NCBI RefSeq assembly: GCF_910592395.1
Contig: NC_088312.1
Span: 10,664,001-10,728,000, forward strand
Reading direction: 5' to 3'
Source: Lineus longissimus
Taxonomy: Eukaryota > Nemertea > Pilidiophora > Heteronemertea > Lineidae
DNA length: 64,000 nucleotides
Position numbers and translations under genes: made by a program. The first letter of the stretch is position 1. Every line of letters starts with the position of its first letter. Below, one piece after another: positions 22,254 to 35,100 of the stretch. The notes beneath the pieces were generated by a model that did not search any database, had not been told where the DNA came from, and saw nothing but the letters and a program-made list of their open reading frames with translations.

Positions 22254-23089
22254 TTTCATGACTGAATGAACTACCTTTAGTCTACTTTGACCACAGAAAA
22301 TTGATATTCCACACTACCGACTGAGGACAGTCTCCCCTAAATATCGCTGGCACATGGAGAGCATTGCAGGAGGGGATATATAGACCGGATGTTCCGCGGG
22401 ATAGCTGGCCCTAATCACATATAATATGAGGGGGTTCCAATTGCTGGGGGGGGGGGGGGGGGGGGGGGCTGACATGAATGCCTTGTCACAATAACACAAA
22501 AAGACAATTATAGACAATTATAAGGACTCCATTTTCGAATAACATACATGTATATGGTAAGGACGACAGCTCCTGTTACACCAGTCGAAGACAATTTTTC
22601 ATAACTGCTTTGGACTAAAAAAAAACATCGTGAGTCTCAACCCGGTCACAACTGGGCCTATTGTTTTATTCTAAACTACTTGCGGTATAAATTGTGAAGA
22701 AAATGTGTTCTGAGCACCAATGGTCTTTATAGTGCGACTACATGTAGGTCAGATAAAGATGTTCGATAGCTGATATTTTTGTCTGTCCAACATGGATTCT
22801 CGACATGGATGTTAATACCGAAGATTATTTCAAAATCAATAGCTTTTGCCAATGTTGTGATGCAGTTGTTCCAAATTCGCAACATGGATCAATAGGTCTG
22901 AGTTTGTTCTTTTTCAAGCTAGGCGACAGTGATAATAACGGACCTCATCCTGAACCGCATGGTCTATACTCCCTTTAAACATAGCCGGTGTCTAGACGCA
23001 AAAACCTTGGTGGTCAAGATGAACGGACCTTGAAAGGGGAACTATTGGAGCCCTTACGCTTGCATTGTAAATGAAATTGGCCAGCTTCA
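22254..23089. other. Intergenic, no gene recognised
   Basis: Contains a long run of G at 22446-22468, otherwise nothing recognisable. Confidence 0.5.
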
Positions 23090-23177
23090 TCCTGAGATCA
23101 GATTTTGCTATACTCCTACCTCGTTTGAAATATCGAGAGGCGGAGTATATTTTAAACCACTGATTACGTCAGGAAGG
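23090..23177 (+). repeat. Dispersed palindromic repeat, copy B
   Basis: Matches 6960-7050 from CATCCTGAGAT through TTGCTATACTCCTACCTCGT to TTACGTCAGGA. Confidence 0.7.
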
Positions 23178-23299
23178 GCCAGCTTGGGGTAGAGGGCATC
23201 TCATGCCGACTTATCGGCGGCGAATATCAGTCCTAAAGTCTCCTCCTTTCTCCTTAAAGGATGGATATAGGCACAGCGACGGTGAATCGGCATGAGGGG

Positions 23300-23800
23300 A
23301 TCTATAGATTCAATATATGACAGGATGGCCAGGCCAGTGAGTGATATAGGGCGTTATCCAATAAAAAGAGAGGATTCGTTGGCCAGGCCTGCTTGTGGGA
23401 TATAGGACATCATCTATGAGAGGTGCCACGACAGTTTGAGGCATGTCTTTTAGCATCCAATATGAATGAAGAGGCGACTGATTGGCTTGGCCAATTTGGG
23501 ATATAGGGCATCATCCATGTAGAGGTTAGTTTGATTGAGGGCGTCATCCAATATGGAGATATGAAAGGCCGGCTAAGCCAGTTTGGGATATAGGGCATTA
23601 TCCAACATCTAGCGATAATAGGGTGACCAGACCAGCCCGTCATCCATGCGAGGTGAAAGTTTGATTGAGGCAGTTTGGGATAAAGGGCATCATCCAATAC
23701 TACTTGTATGTATAGATGACCAGTTGTCTTTGCATCTCCTTTTAGTGTGGTGATAATTTGATAGCGGTAGTTTGGGATGTAAAGCATCACAGAGCAATTT
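23300..23800. repeat. Degenerate tandem repeat
   Basis: The phrase TTTGGGATATAGGGCATCATCC recurs with variation at roughly 55-65 bp spacing (near 23395, 23500, 23585, 23665 and 23770), alternating with GGCCAG and GAGGTGAAAG phrases. Old minisatellite; the open frame over it is a by-product. Confidence 0.6.
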
Positions 23801-25438
23801 GGATTAAGGCTGGATTAAACAAAGATAACTCATTGTTAAAACTAACCATTTACAATGTATTTAACATTAATGTACAACATTAGAAAAACACTACATAGAA
23901 TCATGTACAAGAAAAATACTTTACAAAAGTTAGCTTTGTATAGCATGGTACAACAGCGAAAGAAAGTACCTTTAAGTTATGTTTTATCGCATAAATTACA
24001 CAATATTTCCAGACAAACATCACCCAGAGCTTCAAGAACAGCTTGGTTTTTCCCAGGCAGATCCATGGGGGCAGGACTGACCAAATGAGGACATCGTATA
24101 TGTACTAACTGAGTAAATGTTTGAAAGAAAAATCTATCTATCAAAATTGGTTTATACTTGGTTTAAAAGTTAGAATGCTAATATCACAAGTGCTCATCAT
24201 TTGGCAATATTGGTGCATATATATATACATGTATATGATACAAGAGTACATTTGGCACTTATTTCATATTCTTCATTACAAATCAGTGTTCATTAAAATG
24301 TCACTAATTTGGACTAAACTTCATGATAAAAAAGCCATACAAATTTGCAGCTATCTTTATGTGGAGATGTCTATGATCAATTTTAAAGGGACACGTGTGT
24401 CACGACAATAAAGTGGCCTGGAATAGTTCATGTTACCACCACCAGGGATTCTTGAATCTCACCTAGTGTACTGGTACATATGATCAAAAAAAATATGTTG
24501 GTTGTTCTTATGACATCATTATTATTATAAAGGATTAACTAGTAGTATATTTGTGTAGAAATATAACATGTTTATACTTTTTATCCAATATATGCATAAA
24601 TAAATGTACAGAGTATCAATAGGACATTAAATTACATTATATGCACATGTACAAATCAAATTTATCACAGTCAACTTTAACGAGAAAACTTTAAAAAACT
24701 TTGTATGAGGCCCGATTCCAAGGGCATTTTCCTGCCACTGTCATCCCAGTAGGTTAACTACAGGTATGCTCAATTCAAGAGCATGGTGACTAAATAATTA
24801 CCCACAATTAAAGGGGGACTATAGGCAGGAGCAGAGGGGCTAATTTGGTCATCTTCAGGTGACTAATATACACAGTAAGGGCTCTAGGTCATGTCAGATT
24901 CAGCGCTCAATATATTCCTCGTACAAGCGCGAATCATTACGAGATGCGAGGGACCCCTATTGGCGACTTTGTGTAACTTTATCTTGCCTGCCTAGCTGCT
25001 ACGTATATTGTCCCTTTAAGATAGTTACTAAGAAGTTGAAATATCATCGAAAGATTCCCATGCAAACCTCACCAGCAGGTGTCATTCAATTACGTCATAC
25101 GTGCTGGAGCCACAGCAGGAAAATGTCCCAATGGATATGATGAGTCTCATTCAAAATGTAGACTTCTTAAAACCTGATTGAGTTAATTTTAGCATCCCCC
25201 AGGCCTGAGGGCTTCACACGTCATGACTTGTGATTAGAACATCTTTCAGACGAGCCCCACAATAAAACCCAGGGGCATACTGTGCTGCAAAAGATGCCCG
25301 CCACCAGCTAAAGGCCCAATAAAATTGTATAGAATTGAGTAAGAGAGAGTTGATAATACTATAACTTTCCATTACTCAGATACCAAATTCCGGTCATACT
25401 TTGTCAAACTTGAGTCAGGGATGAACATGAAAGCCAGT
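23801..25438. other. Intergenic, no gene recognised
   Basis: AT-rich, with no domain-bearing frame on either strand. Confidence 0.45.
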
Positions 25439-26122
25439 AACAGGGGATGTTCAGCATGTTTGGTGAGTCACTCGAAGCATGAATTTGGCTAGCTCTGGCT
25501 TTACGCGCATTGAGTGTTGAAAAGGTCATCAAGGTATGGCTTCTTCGAGAACATACAAAGAACTTTGCCAGAACCGGCTCCACCACAGCAAAAATAGGTC
25601 AACAGAAAAAAACGACCCCCCATGATCCCCCGTCACGAGGAGCATTTTTATGCCTGGTACCCTTCCTACAAAAATTACCATGTATGTGTCAGACATTGAG
25701 TTAGCAAATACTCTTTTAAAATTTCACAAAAACAATGTTCTGAAAGGTCATAAGTTGAGAAGAAGTAGTTCAGGGAGACAAACAGGGGATGTTTAGCAAG
25801 TTTGGTGAGTCACTCGAAGCATGAATTTGGCTAGCTCTGGCTTTTTATGCGCATTGAGTGTTGAAAAGGTCATCAAGGTATGGCTTCTTCGAGAACATAC
25901 CAAGAACTTTGCCAGAACCTGCTCCACCACAGCAAAAATAGGTAAACAGAAAAAAACGACCCCCATGATCCCCCGTCACGAGGAGCAGTTTTACGCCTGG
26001 TACCCTTCATACAAAAATTACCATGTATGTGTTGACATTGAGTTAGCAAATACTCTTTAAAATTTCACAAAAACAATGTTGTGAAAGGTCATAAGTTGAG
26101 AAGAAGTAGTTCAGGGAGAAAC
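25439..26122. repeat. Tandem duplication, two units of 342 bp
   Basis: AACAGGGGATGTTCAGCATG... at 25439 repeats at 25781 with few substitutions. Both units run to AGAAGTAGTTCAGGGAGA. The duplicated block lies directly downstream of the EFCAB6 stop codon and may be in its 3' untranslated region. Confidence 0.9.
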
Positions 26123-26190
26123 TTCACAAATTTCTCTCTTAACGTCTGAATGAGTTCAAAGCACAGGACTATTGGAATAGGCCATTTATC

Positions 26191-29100
26191 CTAAACAGTA
26201 ATGAAGGCCCTTATGAAATCATTATAATGGATTTTTCCTGTCATATCTGCATCATAAAATGTCAAAATATGGAAGAATTCACTCTCTGACAGGTTTATTT
26301 GGAATTCTTTGAGTATGCTACGGAATTCAAGCGGCGCTATAACGCCAGTTGCATTCTTGTCAATTTGACGGAATGAGCGACGCATTTTTTTCCAATTTTC
26401 CATGACACATTCTCGCATTCTTGTCATGATGTCATTTAGTTGAGGTCCCTTACTGGTCGTCGAGGTTCCCTGAAAAAAGAGAGAAATATCAGAAATTTGT
26501 CGCAGTGTTGTACAGTGACTCATCACAGACATCATTACCAATGTCAGGTGCACTGCCATATACACCTTTCCAGAAATGCAGCACTGAGTGTCCGAAATAG
26601 TGATGTCATAAGGGGAAACTAGGCCTTATGGTGGAGGGACAAAGGAGATAGTCATGGTTGACCAACACACTTGAATGCCTTTAATGACGGACAAGGGGGA
26701 AAAAGTTAGTTCCAATGCAAGACACCAATTTCGGGAAGCATGTATAGGGGATGGGTTAAGGGCCAGTTTAACTTTTAAAAAAACCCAGTCTTTGGGATAA
26801 AAATGTGCCAAACTGACTACTCAATGCATTCTGCCATTTTCATCATCGTGAAAGCAGAAAAGTATTCCAATAGTCGACCAAGAGAGCATACATACCCCCA
26901 CTGAGGATGTTTGGCGCATTGGCAAGATTCTTCTCTCGACCAAGGTGTTTTCCCTGGTCTTCATGGTCAGTACAAAATGGCGAAGGAAGTCGCGGTAATT
27001 GACCATTCCCTTGTCCTTGACATCATATTTGATGGCTAACCTCTCAAGGTCGTCAAATGGCAAGGTCAGGTATCTGTCAATAACATCTGAAAAAGAGATT
27101 AGAAACTTCTACGACTTGTTTTTTATACCAGACCACACCGAATGCAAAATTAACTTAAACTGCAAGTGAAAAAGGCTTTTTAATAGGATGAGATCAGAAG
27201 TGGCCTAAACAAAATCTTTTATGAAATCTTTTTAGGTGACATCTGTGTCCCGCACTAGGCATGAAAAAATCTCACAATATTTGTGAGAAAAATTGTAACA
27301 AACAAGTCACGAATAGTAAACGTCTTTTACCTTTGAAATCATTCGGGTGTATCGTCCCTCGGTTGTCGCTATCGATCTGCCTAAACTGTCGCTGCATGTC
27401 TTTCCAGTTTTTATAGATTACGTCCTTGAGCATCTGCTCAGCCCTGGACGCATCAACAAGAGCTGGGGTGTTAGCTCTCCTCATAATCTTCATCGACTCG
27501 GGTTTACTGTAGTCGACCTCATACTGAAGGAATGAGTAAAAGGGTATTGTTATCTCTAATGTGTTTTGAGAGGCATTAGAAAAACGCCATCCCTAGTCTC
27601 TTAATTTTTTTACATGCAGAGAAGAAACGAAAAAGTAGTGGCAATATTATAGCAAAATGGTATGCATTTAATACGGCATAGTGTATCAACATTGTACTGC
27701 ATTTCTATTTTTCCTGGACCACCAGTAATTACGAATGGCGTACCCCTTTAAATTGTAAAGGACGTATTAAGGGTAGACCATAGGTACCGCCATTTTGGCT
27801 AGACCTCCAAATCCTAAAGCAATTCGAACTCTTTCCAAATGAATTGAATGCTCATTTAAAACCCTGGAGGCCGTTCTCTGGAAAACAAAGAACAGACTCC
27901 CGCCCTTGGAATGACCATTCACTATGTTTTGAAGGAGTTCTAATAACTTTAGGATTTCAAGTTTTAGCCAAAATGGCGATACCTATGGTCAACCCTTAGT
28001 CTCAAAATAACAATCACCTGTTCTGTATAACTTGTTGACCTGCACAGAGGAGTGTTGGTCACCCTGATTACAGATTTTGACTTCAGATTCGTGGGAGACT
28101 GGAAGAAGAGTGTTAGGGAAAAGCTAGAATCGGTGCCAGAAAACGAGAACTTGTGCAAAAAGTTTGTTAAAAACACAGGGGTAGTTTTTTGCAATGGGGT
28201 ATTTCTATGTTATGGGCAACACCTGGAGAAGTATTTCAACAGCATCATATCAGCAACATACAATTCATGATAACTGTATGACATTTAAAACCTTTTGTCT
28301 CTCTCCCTCAACTTCTGTACATCACTTAAACTTCCCTCACTTGGTCTTTGTATGAGGGCCTCATAAGTTTACATAGTTGTAGCAACACCATTGATACCTT
28401 ATGACAGTGGATTGTCAATTGATTTTACATGTGCTGCCATCTGATCAAACAACTAGAAGTCACGACACTTGTGACATCGGTGCAACTTTTGACAAATTGA
28501 TTATTTAGTTGTTTTAATTGTTTTTTATTTTGGCAAGGTTAGTCTCAAAGTTCTGGGAGTAAATAAATGAAAACTTCATGAAAGCTTTATAGATACCTTA
28601 GCAGTTGGTGGCCTAAAGATTGCTGGCGAAGGCCTCAGGTTTGGGTCAGCAGTAGGTGGAGGAAGCATGGGAGTCTGTGCCATTCGTGACATGATATCAC
28701 GCTGCGTACATGAAGGTTGGGGTTGCGTGACTTGACACCAATCTCCTTCCTGGCCCGAATACTCCGACAAGAACCCTTTGTAATCCAAGTTGCCGAATTC
28801 GTTAACTGAAAGACTTGCCCAGAGTTTGTCCAGCTGGAAAAAAATTGTCACGGTGATTCATGGAGTAACATTTGGAAAACCGCTTTTATCATGCTCTACT
28901 TTTTGAACTGCTTCCGAGTCATTGATTTATGAAATTGAAAAGGCAATAGACTCACCTGGTCATCGGTAAGACGGAAAGCATTTTCGTTGACCACCCTCCT
29001 GAAATCCTCCTTGGAGATCACCCCGATCTTGGCATAATCTATCTCACTGAATGCTTTCGCAAACACGTAGACGCGGGCTGTCACGGCTTCTCGCAGGTTC

Positions 29101-32100
29101 TCTCGGACTTCATCAATTGGTATTGGAAGGGGGGTTCGAGCCCGTACTGCATTTTGGATGTGCTGGAGCCACTTCTCTGCATCCTGAAAGGTAAAGACAG
29201 TTTTACTTGGACATCGAATTGAATAATTTTTTTATATTTAATGTATTGAGTTTGGAGCGTTGGAGCCAACTTGCTCATTATTGGCTCTTTAGACAAGATT
29301 TATGCAATTTGTATTGCAGGAGGAAACCAGGCAAGCCAGAGGAAATATACATCATCGAAAAAAGTCTCCCTCTCTATCATATGAGTATACTCTGGGACTG
29401 ACCAGGAATCGTGTAAAAACTTACTGCTTGAATTCTCTTGGTCTCTCCCAATGTGAATGAACTCAAGAACGCTTGATAGTCCACCATGTTGTCCCCTTCC
29501 ACCTTGATCTTACTCATTAACCCTTTGAACTGTTCGTCTGTCATCTTGAAACAGAAGTTGTCTAATACTCGTCGGAATTCTGACGCCTTCACACGCCCAG
29601 TTTCTCCCTTGTCAAATGCAACGAACATCTGAAATCATGAACGAGAGAATTTCAAACCCATTAGTTCTGAAAATCATTGACAGAAACATGCATTTTTGTA
29701 AGGACTAGAGAAGGAAGCCATCTTAGTTCAGCCATAAATGCAGTAGCGCAGAGTTATGGCCCATTGTTTAATCAGTATTGCGCAGCTTAAACTCAGAACA
29801 GTATAGATTCATAATGTCCTAAAAATCATGTAAACGCACCTTTTGAATACTGTCCACATTGGCTGCAACCTTGTCTCGCAACCGAGTCTCGGCCTTCGTT
29901 GGTGTCCACGATGGATGTTGTTTGATGACAACATCGGGTCGTCGGTGACCGTATGCAGATTTTCTTCCCTCCTCAAATGCTTTGAGGAAGAGCTCGTAGC
30001 TCAGTCGACTTTTGTCTGTGGTTAATCCAACTCTGTAATATCAACAATACAATTCAGATGTGTTATTTTATGATCACAGAAGTCAAACAAAACGAATACA
30101 ACGCTTGCTTTAGACTGTCAGTAGACGACGTCACTGGCCCCAATTCTTTTACCTGGTGTGACCAAGCAGCTGACCTGTTTTTCTCAAAATGATAGAAATG
30201 AGGGTTACCAATTCCTTGAGCACGCAGTCCCCTTCAATTACAATTCTATTTACGCACTTACCTATCTAATAATTCGAAGAACTGGTCGTCAGTCAGGAAG
30301 AAGTTGAGACTGACAAGAACATTCTGTATTTCGTTGACAGTCAGATATCCCTTTCTTCCTTTGTCATACCTCTTAAAGGCTGAATACAAGTCATCGTAGT
30401 AATCTCGGATTATGTCCCTAGAAAACCACAACAATTTTAGCTTTGGAAAAAGTCACCCCCTAAAGCGTTCTCTTATTGGATGTGAAAGGGACCATTGCAA
30501 TGGCTGAGGTAAATCTGAAACCATGACTGCAACATCTAAGACACTGCTTCAAGAAGGCACTAGCTTGTACTTCTTTATTAGTCTTGTTTGAAAAAGAGCT
30601 ATATTTTTACTTTGAACTGATTGATATACAGTAGAACCTCTCTATTAAGGACACCCTTGGGACTGACAAGTGCTGTCCTAAATAGAGAGGTTTCCTGATT
30701 AGAGAGGTCAAATTGAATGGAAACAACCAATTCGGGACTAAAACTAGTGTCCTTAATAGAGAGGTTGTCCTTAATAGAGAGGTGTCGGCTAAGAGAGGTT
30801 CCACTGGACTCACTTGAGTTTCTGATGGACGTCGTTGATATTGAGTACCGAGGTCATGTGCGCTTGGTTGACGGAGATCTGTTTGTGTTTATTGAGTTGT
30901 GACTCGTGGTGCTCGGCGAGACGCTGGTAACTCTTTTCGATGATATCCTTGCTCATGCCTTGTTCGTCGCCCGGGGCGAAACGCTCGCCTGTGAGCTTCT
31001 CTAAGAAGGCTTCGTGTGAGATGGCACCCTTTCCAGCAGGATCATACCTGGAAGATTTGAAGTACGATTCTAATGATTTGAAATAAACATAACGTGTTGT
31101 AATGAGGTCTTGAGTTTAAAGGGTAACTCGTGTCAAATTTCACCATATAATGTTTTAGCTGTTTTTGACAAATGACTACGTCACTTTCTCATAAATCAGT
31201 AAGGTTTTCGAATCGAAATGCACATTTTCTAGAAATTGATGGTTTAATCCTGCTCGGACGGCTCGCTTCGATGCCGTTTTCGTTGATGACGTCACAACAT
31301 GACATTTTCGCGGTCGTGGTAGTTTACATTCGGCGATTTTATAATAAATCTAATCAAAAATGGAAAATTTGAGCTTTACATTTGTGATCAACAATTAAAA
31401 ACGGACGTATTTCCGCAAAGTTGTAAATCACATCATAGTATCACTTTAAAAGGTGTCACACTTGTGTTCCAAACAACATAAGCTTCAGACCACCAAAACT
31501 GGTTCACTGTTATTGTGATTTAGGGCAAGTTAACTTAATTCGATTGCAACATGTCCTTTGAATGAGACATCAAACCAAGATTTCTTTTATGGGTTCTGTC
31601 ATCAAGTGACCTTGATCAGGGAGTCAGGCAAGCAAAGAGACACCAACAGCGGGTATTTGGTGGCTTTCTCCTCACAGGCCAAAGACAGATCCCTGGGCAG
31701 AATCACTGCCAAACTACATAATGGCAAGCAAAAAATTTATGCTCTCAAGAGCCACCAATTTGACCAAAGAAGAATTAGAAGATCATTGATTGATATAGTG
31801 TAAGACTATACATTGACTGTATACATTGACTATACATTGACTGTATACATTGACTATACATTGACTATACATTGACTATACATTGACTGATATAGTGTAA
31901 GAATCAAAATGTTATCAAGACTGTAGAGGGTAGCTGAGACTCACATATGCCAAAGACGACTAAACTCCTCCTTTCCTATTGGTAGGATGAATCGGTGGAG
32001 AATGTCTCTCAGTTCCCGTCGTGTAATGATGCCATTACCGTCCTGGTCCATGGTACGGAAAGCTTTGGCGAGGTCGATCCACTGGCGGTGAGCTTTTATC

Positions 32101-35100
32101 GTCAGGGCGTTGTGCACTTCTTCTGCCAACATGTCGCGAGTTGGGAACGTTTCGTTAAACCTGGATTTAACAGAAAGAAATTTAAGTGAATTTCATTATA
32201 GGTTAGTCTTCAGCATGGTGATGCAAGCCATATACAGTGAAACCTCTCTTAGCGGACACCTCTCTATTAAGGACACCCTCTCTAGTTAATAAGAACACTA
32301 GTTTTGGTCCCGAATTGGTTGTTTCTATTCAATTTGACCTCTCTAATCAGGACACCTCTCTAATAAGGACAGCATATGTCAGTCCCTAGGGTGTCCTTAA
32401 TAGAGAGGGTCTACTGTATGTTATTGTCTGTAATATGTTGTATATGAACCGACATTGATAATTCATTTCAGGCCAAAGAATTAGAGTAGTCGATTATTGA
32501 GAACTTAATATATAGTTTGTGCTGGTTCAAATTCAATTTTCAAAGATGGAAAATTTTCAGTAATAGACATACACACCTATGGTCTGAAATCCAATGATGT
32601 CCATCCGATGTGTCACGTATTTCAAACGTGTTCAAAAAGTCTGTATACGAAATCTTGGTCCGTCGTGTGACGCCAAAACGTCCGCATAAACGTTCAAACT
32701 CTTCATCTGTCATGATGTACATGAATGCATCCAGCATGCGACGGAAGTTCTCCTTTGTCAAACCACCGCTGTGATTGTCGTCAAATTTGTAAAAAGCACC
32801 TCGGAGATTCTGTTGAGAGAAGAAGGTGAATTTGATAGGCTTTTAACGGCAGAAGGAGCACTTACTCTACAGGGTGGAGCAGAATTATTTTCCCTCACAC
32901 AATGGACACACAATAGAATTCTATTGGAAAATAATTCTGGGCCACCCTGTAAATTGTAGAGAACTATTTCCACAAATATTTATAGATTTTTGAAAATAAT
33001 AACATTCAAAGCGTTTGCAATACACTAAAGCACTCTGTAATAGCACATACTGTAATATGAGAACATTAAGACAGCGTCTACAAGATCGATACAATTCAGG
33101 ACTTGTTAAGACTGCAAGCAAGCGGTTTTATTGCTAATTTTGGGCAGCTTTAAGGGATTTTTGGGAGGGGTCAACTGCCTTTACAGTTAATAGGTATAAT
33201 GATGCCTTTATATTTGATAGGAATAAGGACGGACGCAAACGTCGCTCACTATGGCAAGCCAAAGCGGAATTTATTCAAGACTTTAGAATTACCATTCAAG
33301 AAGTTAAATATAAGTTCAAGAAGGAAATATATGTTCAAGACTAAAATATGTTCAACCTTGAATCAAATGTTTTCAACCTTGAATAAAATATGTTCAACCT
33401 TGAATAAAATATCTTCAACCTTGAATAAAATATGTCCAACCTTGAACAAAATATATTCAACCTTGAACAAAATATATTCAAGACTCACGTGACCATATTC
33501 AAGACGCACGTGACTACAAAATTGATGACGTAGAGCGTAGAATCTGTGGTACTTCTGATGCGTTCTGTTTCACGACATGATTGATTGCCTGTATAGCCTA
33601 AACACTCAAACATGTCAAAAGACAACGAGAATCCGATACAGTGGTGTCGGCCTTAAGAATGAAAGGTGAGAGGCATTGCGCATTTTGAACCTATAATTTG
33701 CCTGATATGTCTGTGAAACATGTATCGACTCTGACATTCACTCGGCATCCATGTCATGATGTGTAGGATTACAGTACATGTCAGGTGTAGGCGGCTAGGT
33801 ACGTGTACAACCATGTGTCAAAACCTCGTGCGAACAATTCGAGCTCCGAAACGCAACACAAGTACCATGGGTTCGGGAAAGTCCGGACGCGGGTTCGGGA
33901 AAGTCCGTAAAGCATCAAAACATGAGCAACTACGTCATCAATTTTGTGGTCACGTGCGTCTTGAATATGGTCACGTGAGTCTTGAATATATTTTGTTCAA
34001 GGTTGAATATATTTTGTTCAAGGTTGGACATATTTTATTCAAGGTTGAACATATTTTATTCAAGGTTGAACATATTTTATTCAAGGTTGAACATATTTTA
34101 TTCAAGGTTGAACATATCTTATTCAAGGTTGAAAACATTTGATTCAAGGTTGAACATATCTTATTCAAGGTTGAAAACATTTGATTCAAGGTTGAACATA
34201 TTTTAGTCTTGAACATATATTTCCTTCTTGAACTTATATTTAACTTCTTGAATGGTAATTCTAAAGTCTTGAATAAATTCCGCTTTGGCTTGCCATAGCT
34301 CACATCTTATCTGCATTTACGAGCAATTAGAAATGCAAATTAAATATCACTAAACTATATAATGAATAAATAAATAAACGATTTGTGAACCAACAGAAAA
34401 TTGTAGCTAACAGCAACATATAATTAGGGAGATTTGGGTTTAATTGAATGATAATCAAAAAAATCATTTATTGGCCAATTGAAAACTACATTTTGCAGCA
34501 ACATGTACAAGCTGAACACAGTTTTGATAACAGAAACATGCAATAAGCAAGGACAAACATTGATGTGGGCATGAACGTAAAGGAACACAGCGCATGCGTG
34601 ATTGCGCATGCGTGATTGAGCATGCGTGATTGCCTTACTACGTTTGCTGCGGGAGTGCGCCTGTCTGACCAAGCACTAAAAGGTCTCATAGCTGGTGTCT
34701 GGAAAAGGAGGGGTTAGTTGACAATTATTAGTCATTGGTAACGAAAATTCCTAAAAGCCTGGCAAGGGGTTACTTGCTAATACTTTCAAAAGCTTAAACA
34801 TAATCCAAATCATATCATAATAAAGGTTCCTTTTCGTCTGCAAGAATGTAATGGGCTCAAAAGTTGGAAAAAAATTAAGACCATTGGAAAAACTGCACAT
34901 TGGGACCTACCAGGTACTAAAGCTTTTCAGTGGATCTAGCATAAGTAACAGGCTGCAGGAAGGGTTATTTTGCTAGGCCTAGTTCATTCCAACATGATGA
35001 CAATATTTGTCCATTTATCACAACTCACATCACCAATGTGTGGCAAAAGGGACAGCAAGAACTATGACTTTACAGAACCATAGGGCGAAGAGGTGTTAAT

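Noticed and set aside
25510-26060. Repeated open frames with VEKVIKVWLLREHTKNFART
   Set aside because: Same explanation: a 342-bp tandem duplication downstream of EFCAB6; no recognised domain and no splice partners.
34590-34632. Cluster of GCGCATGCGT motifs as NRF-1 type promoter sites
   Set aside because: They are units of a short tandem repeat in the middle of an EFCAB6 intron with no nearby transcription start.
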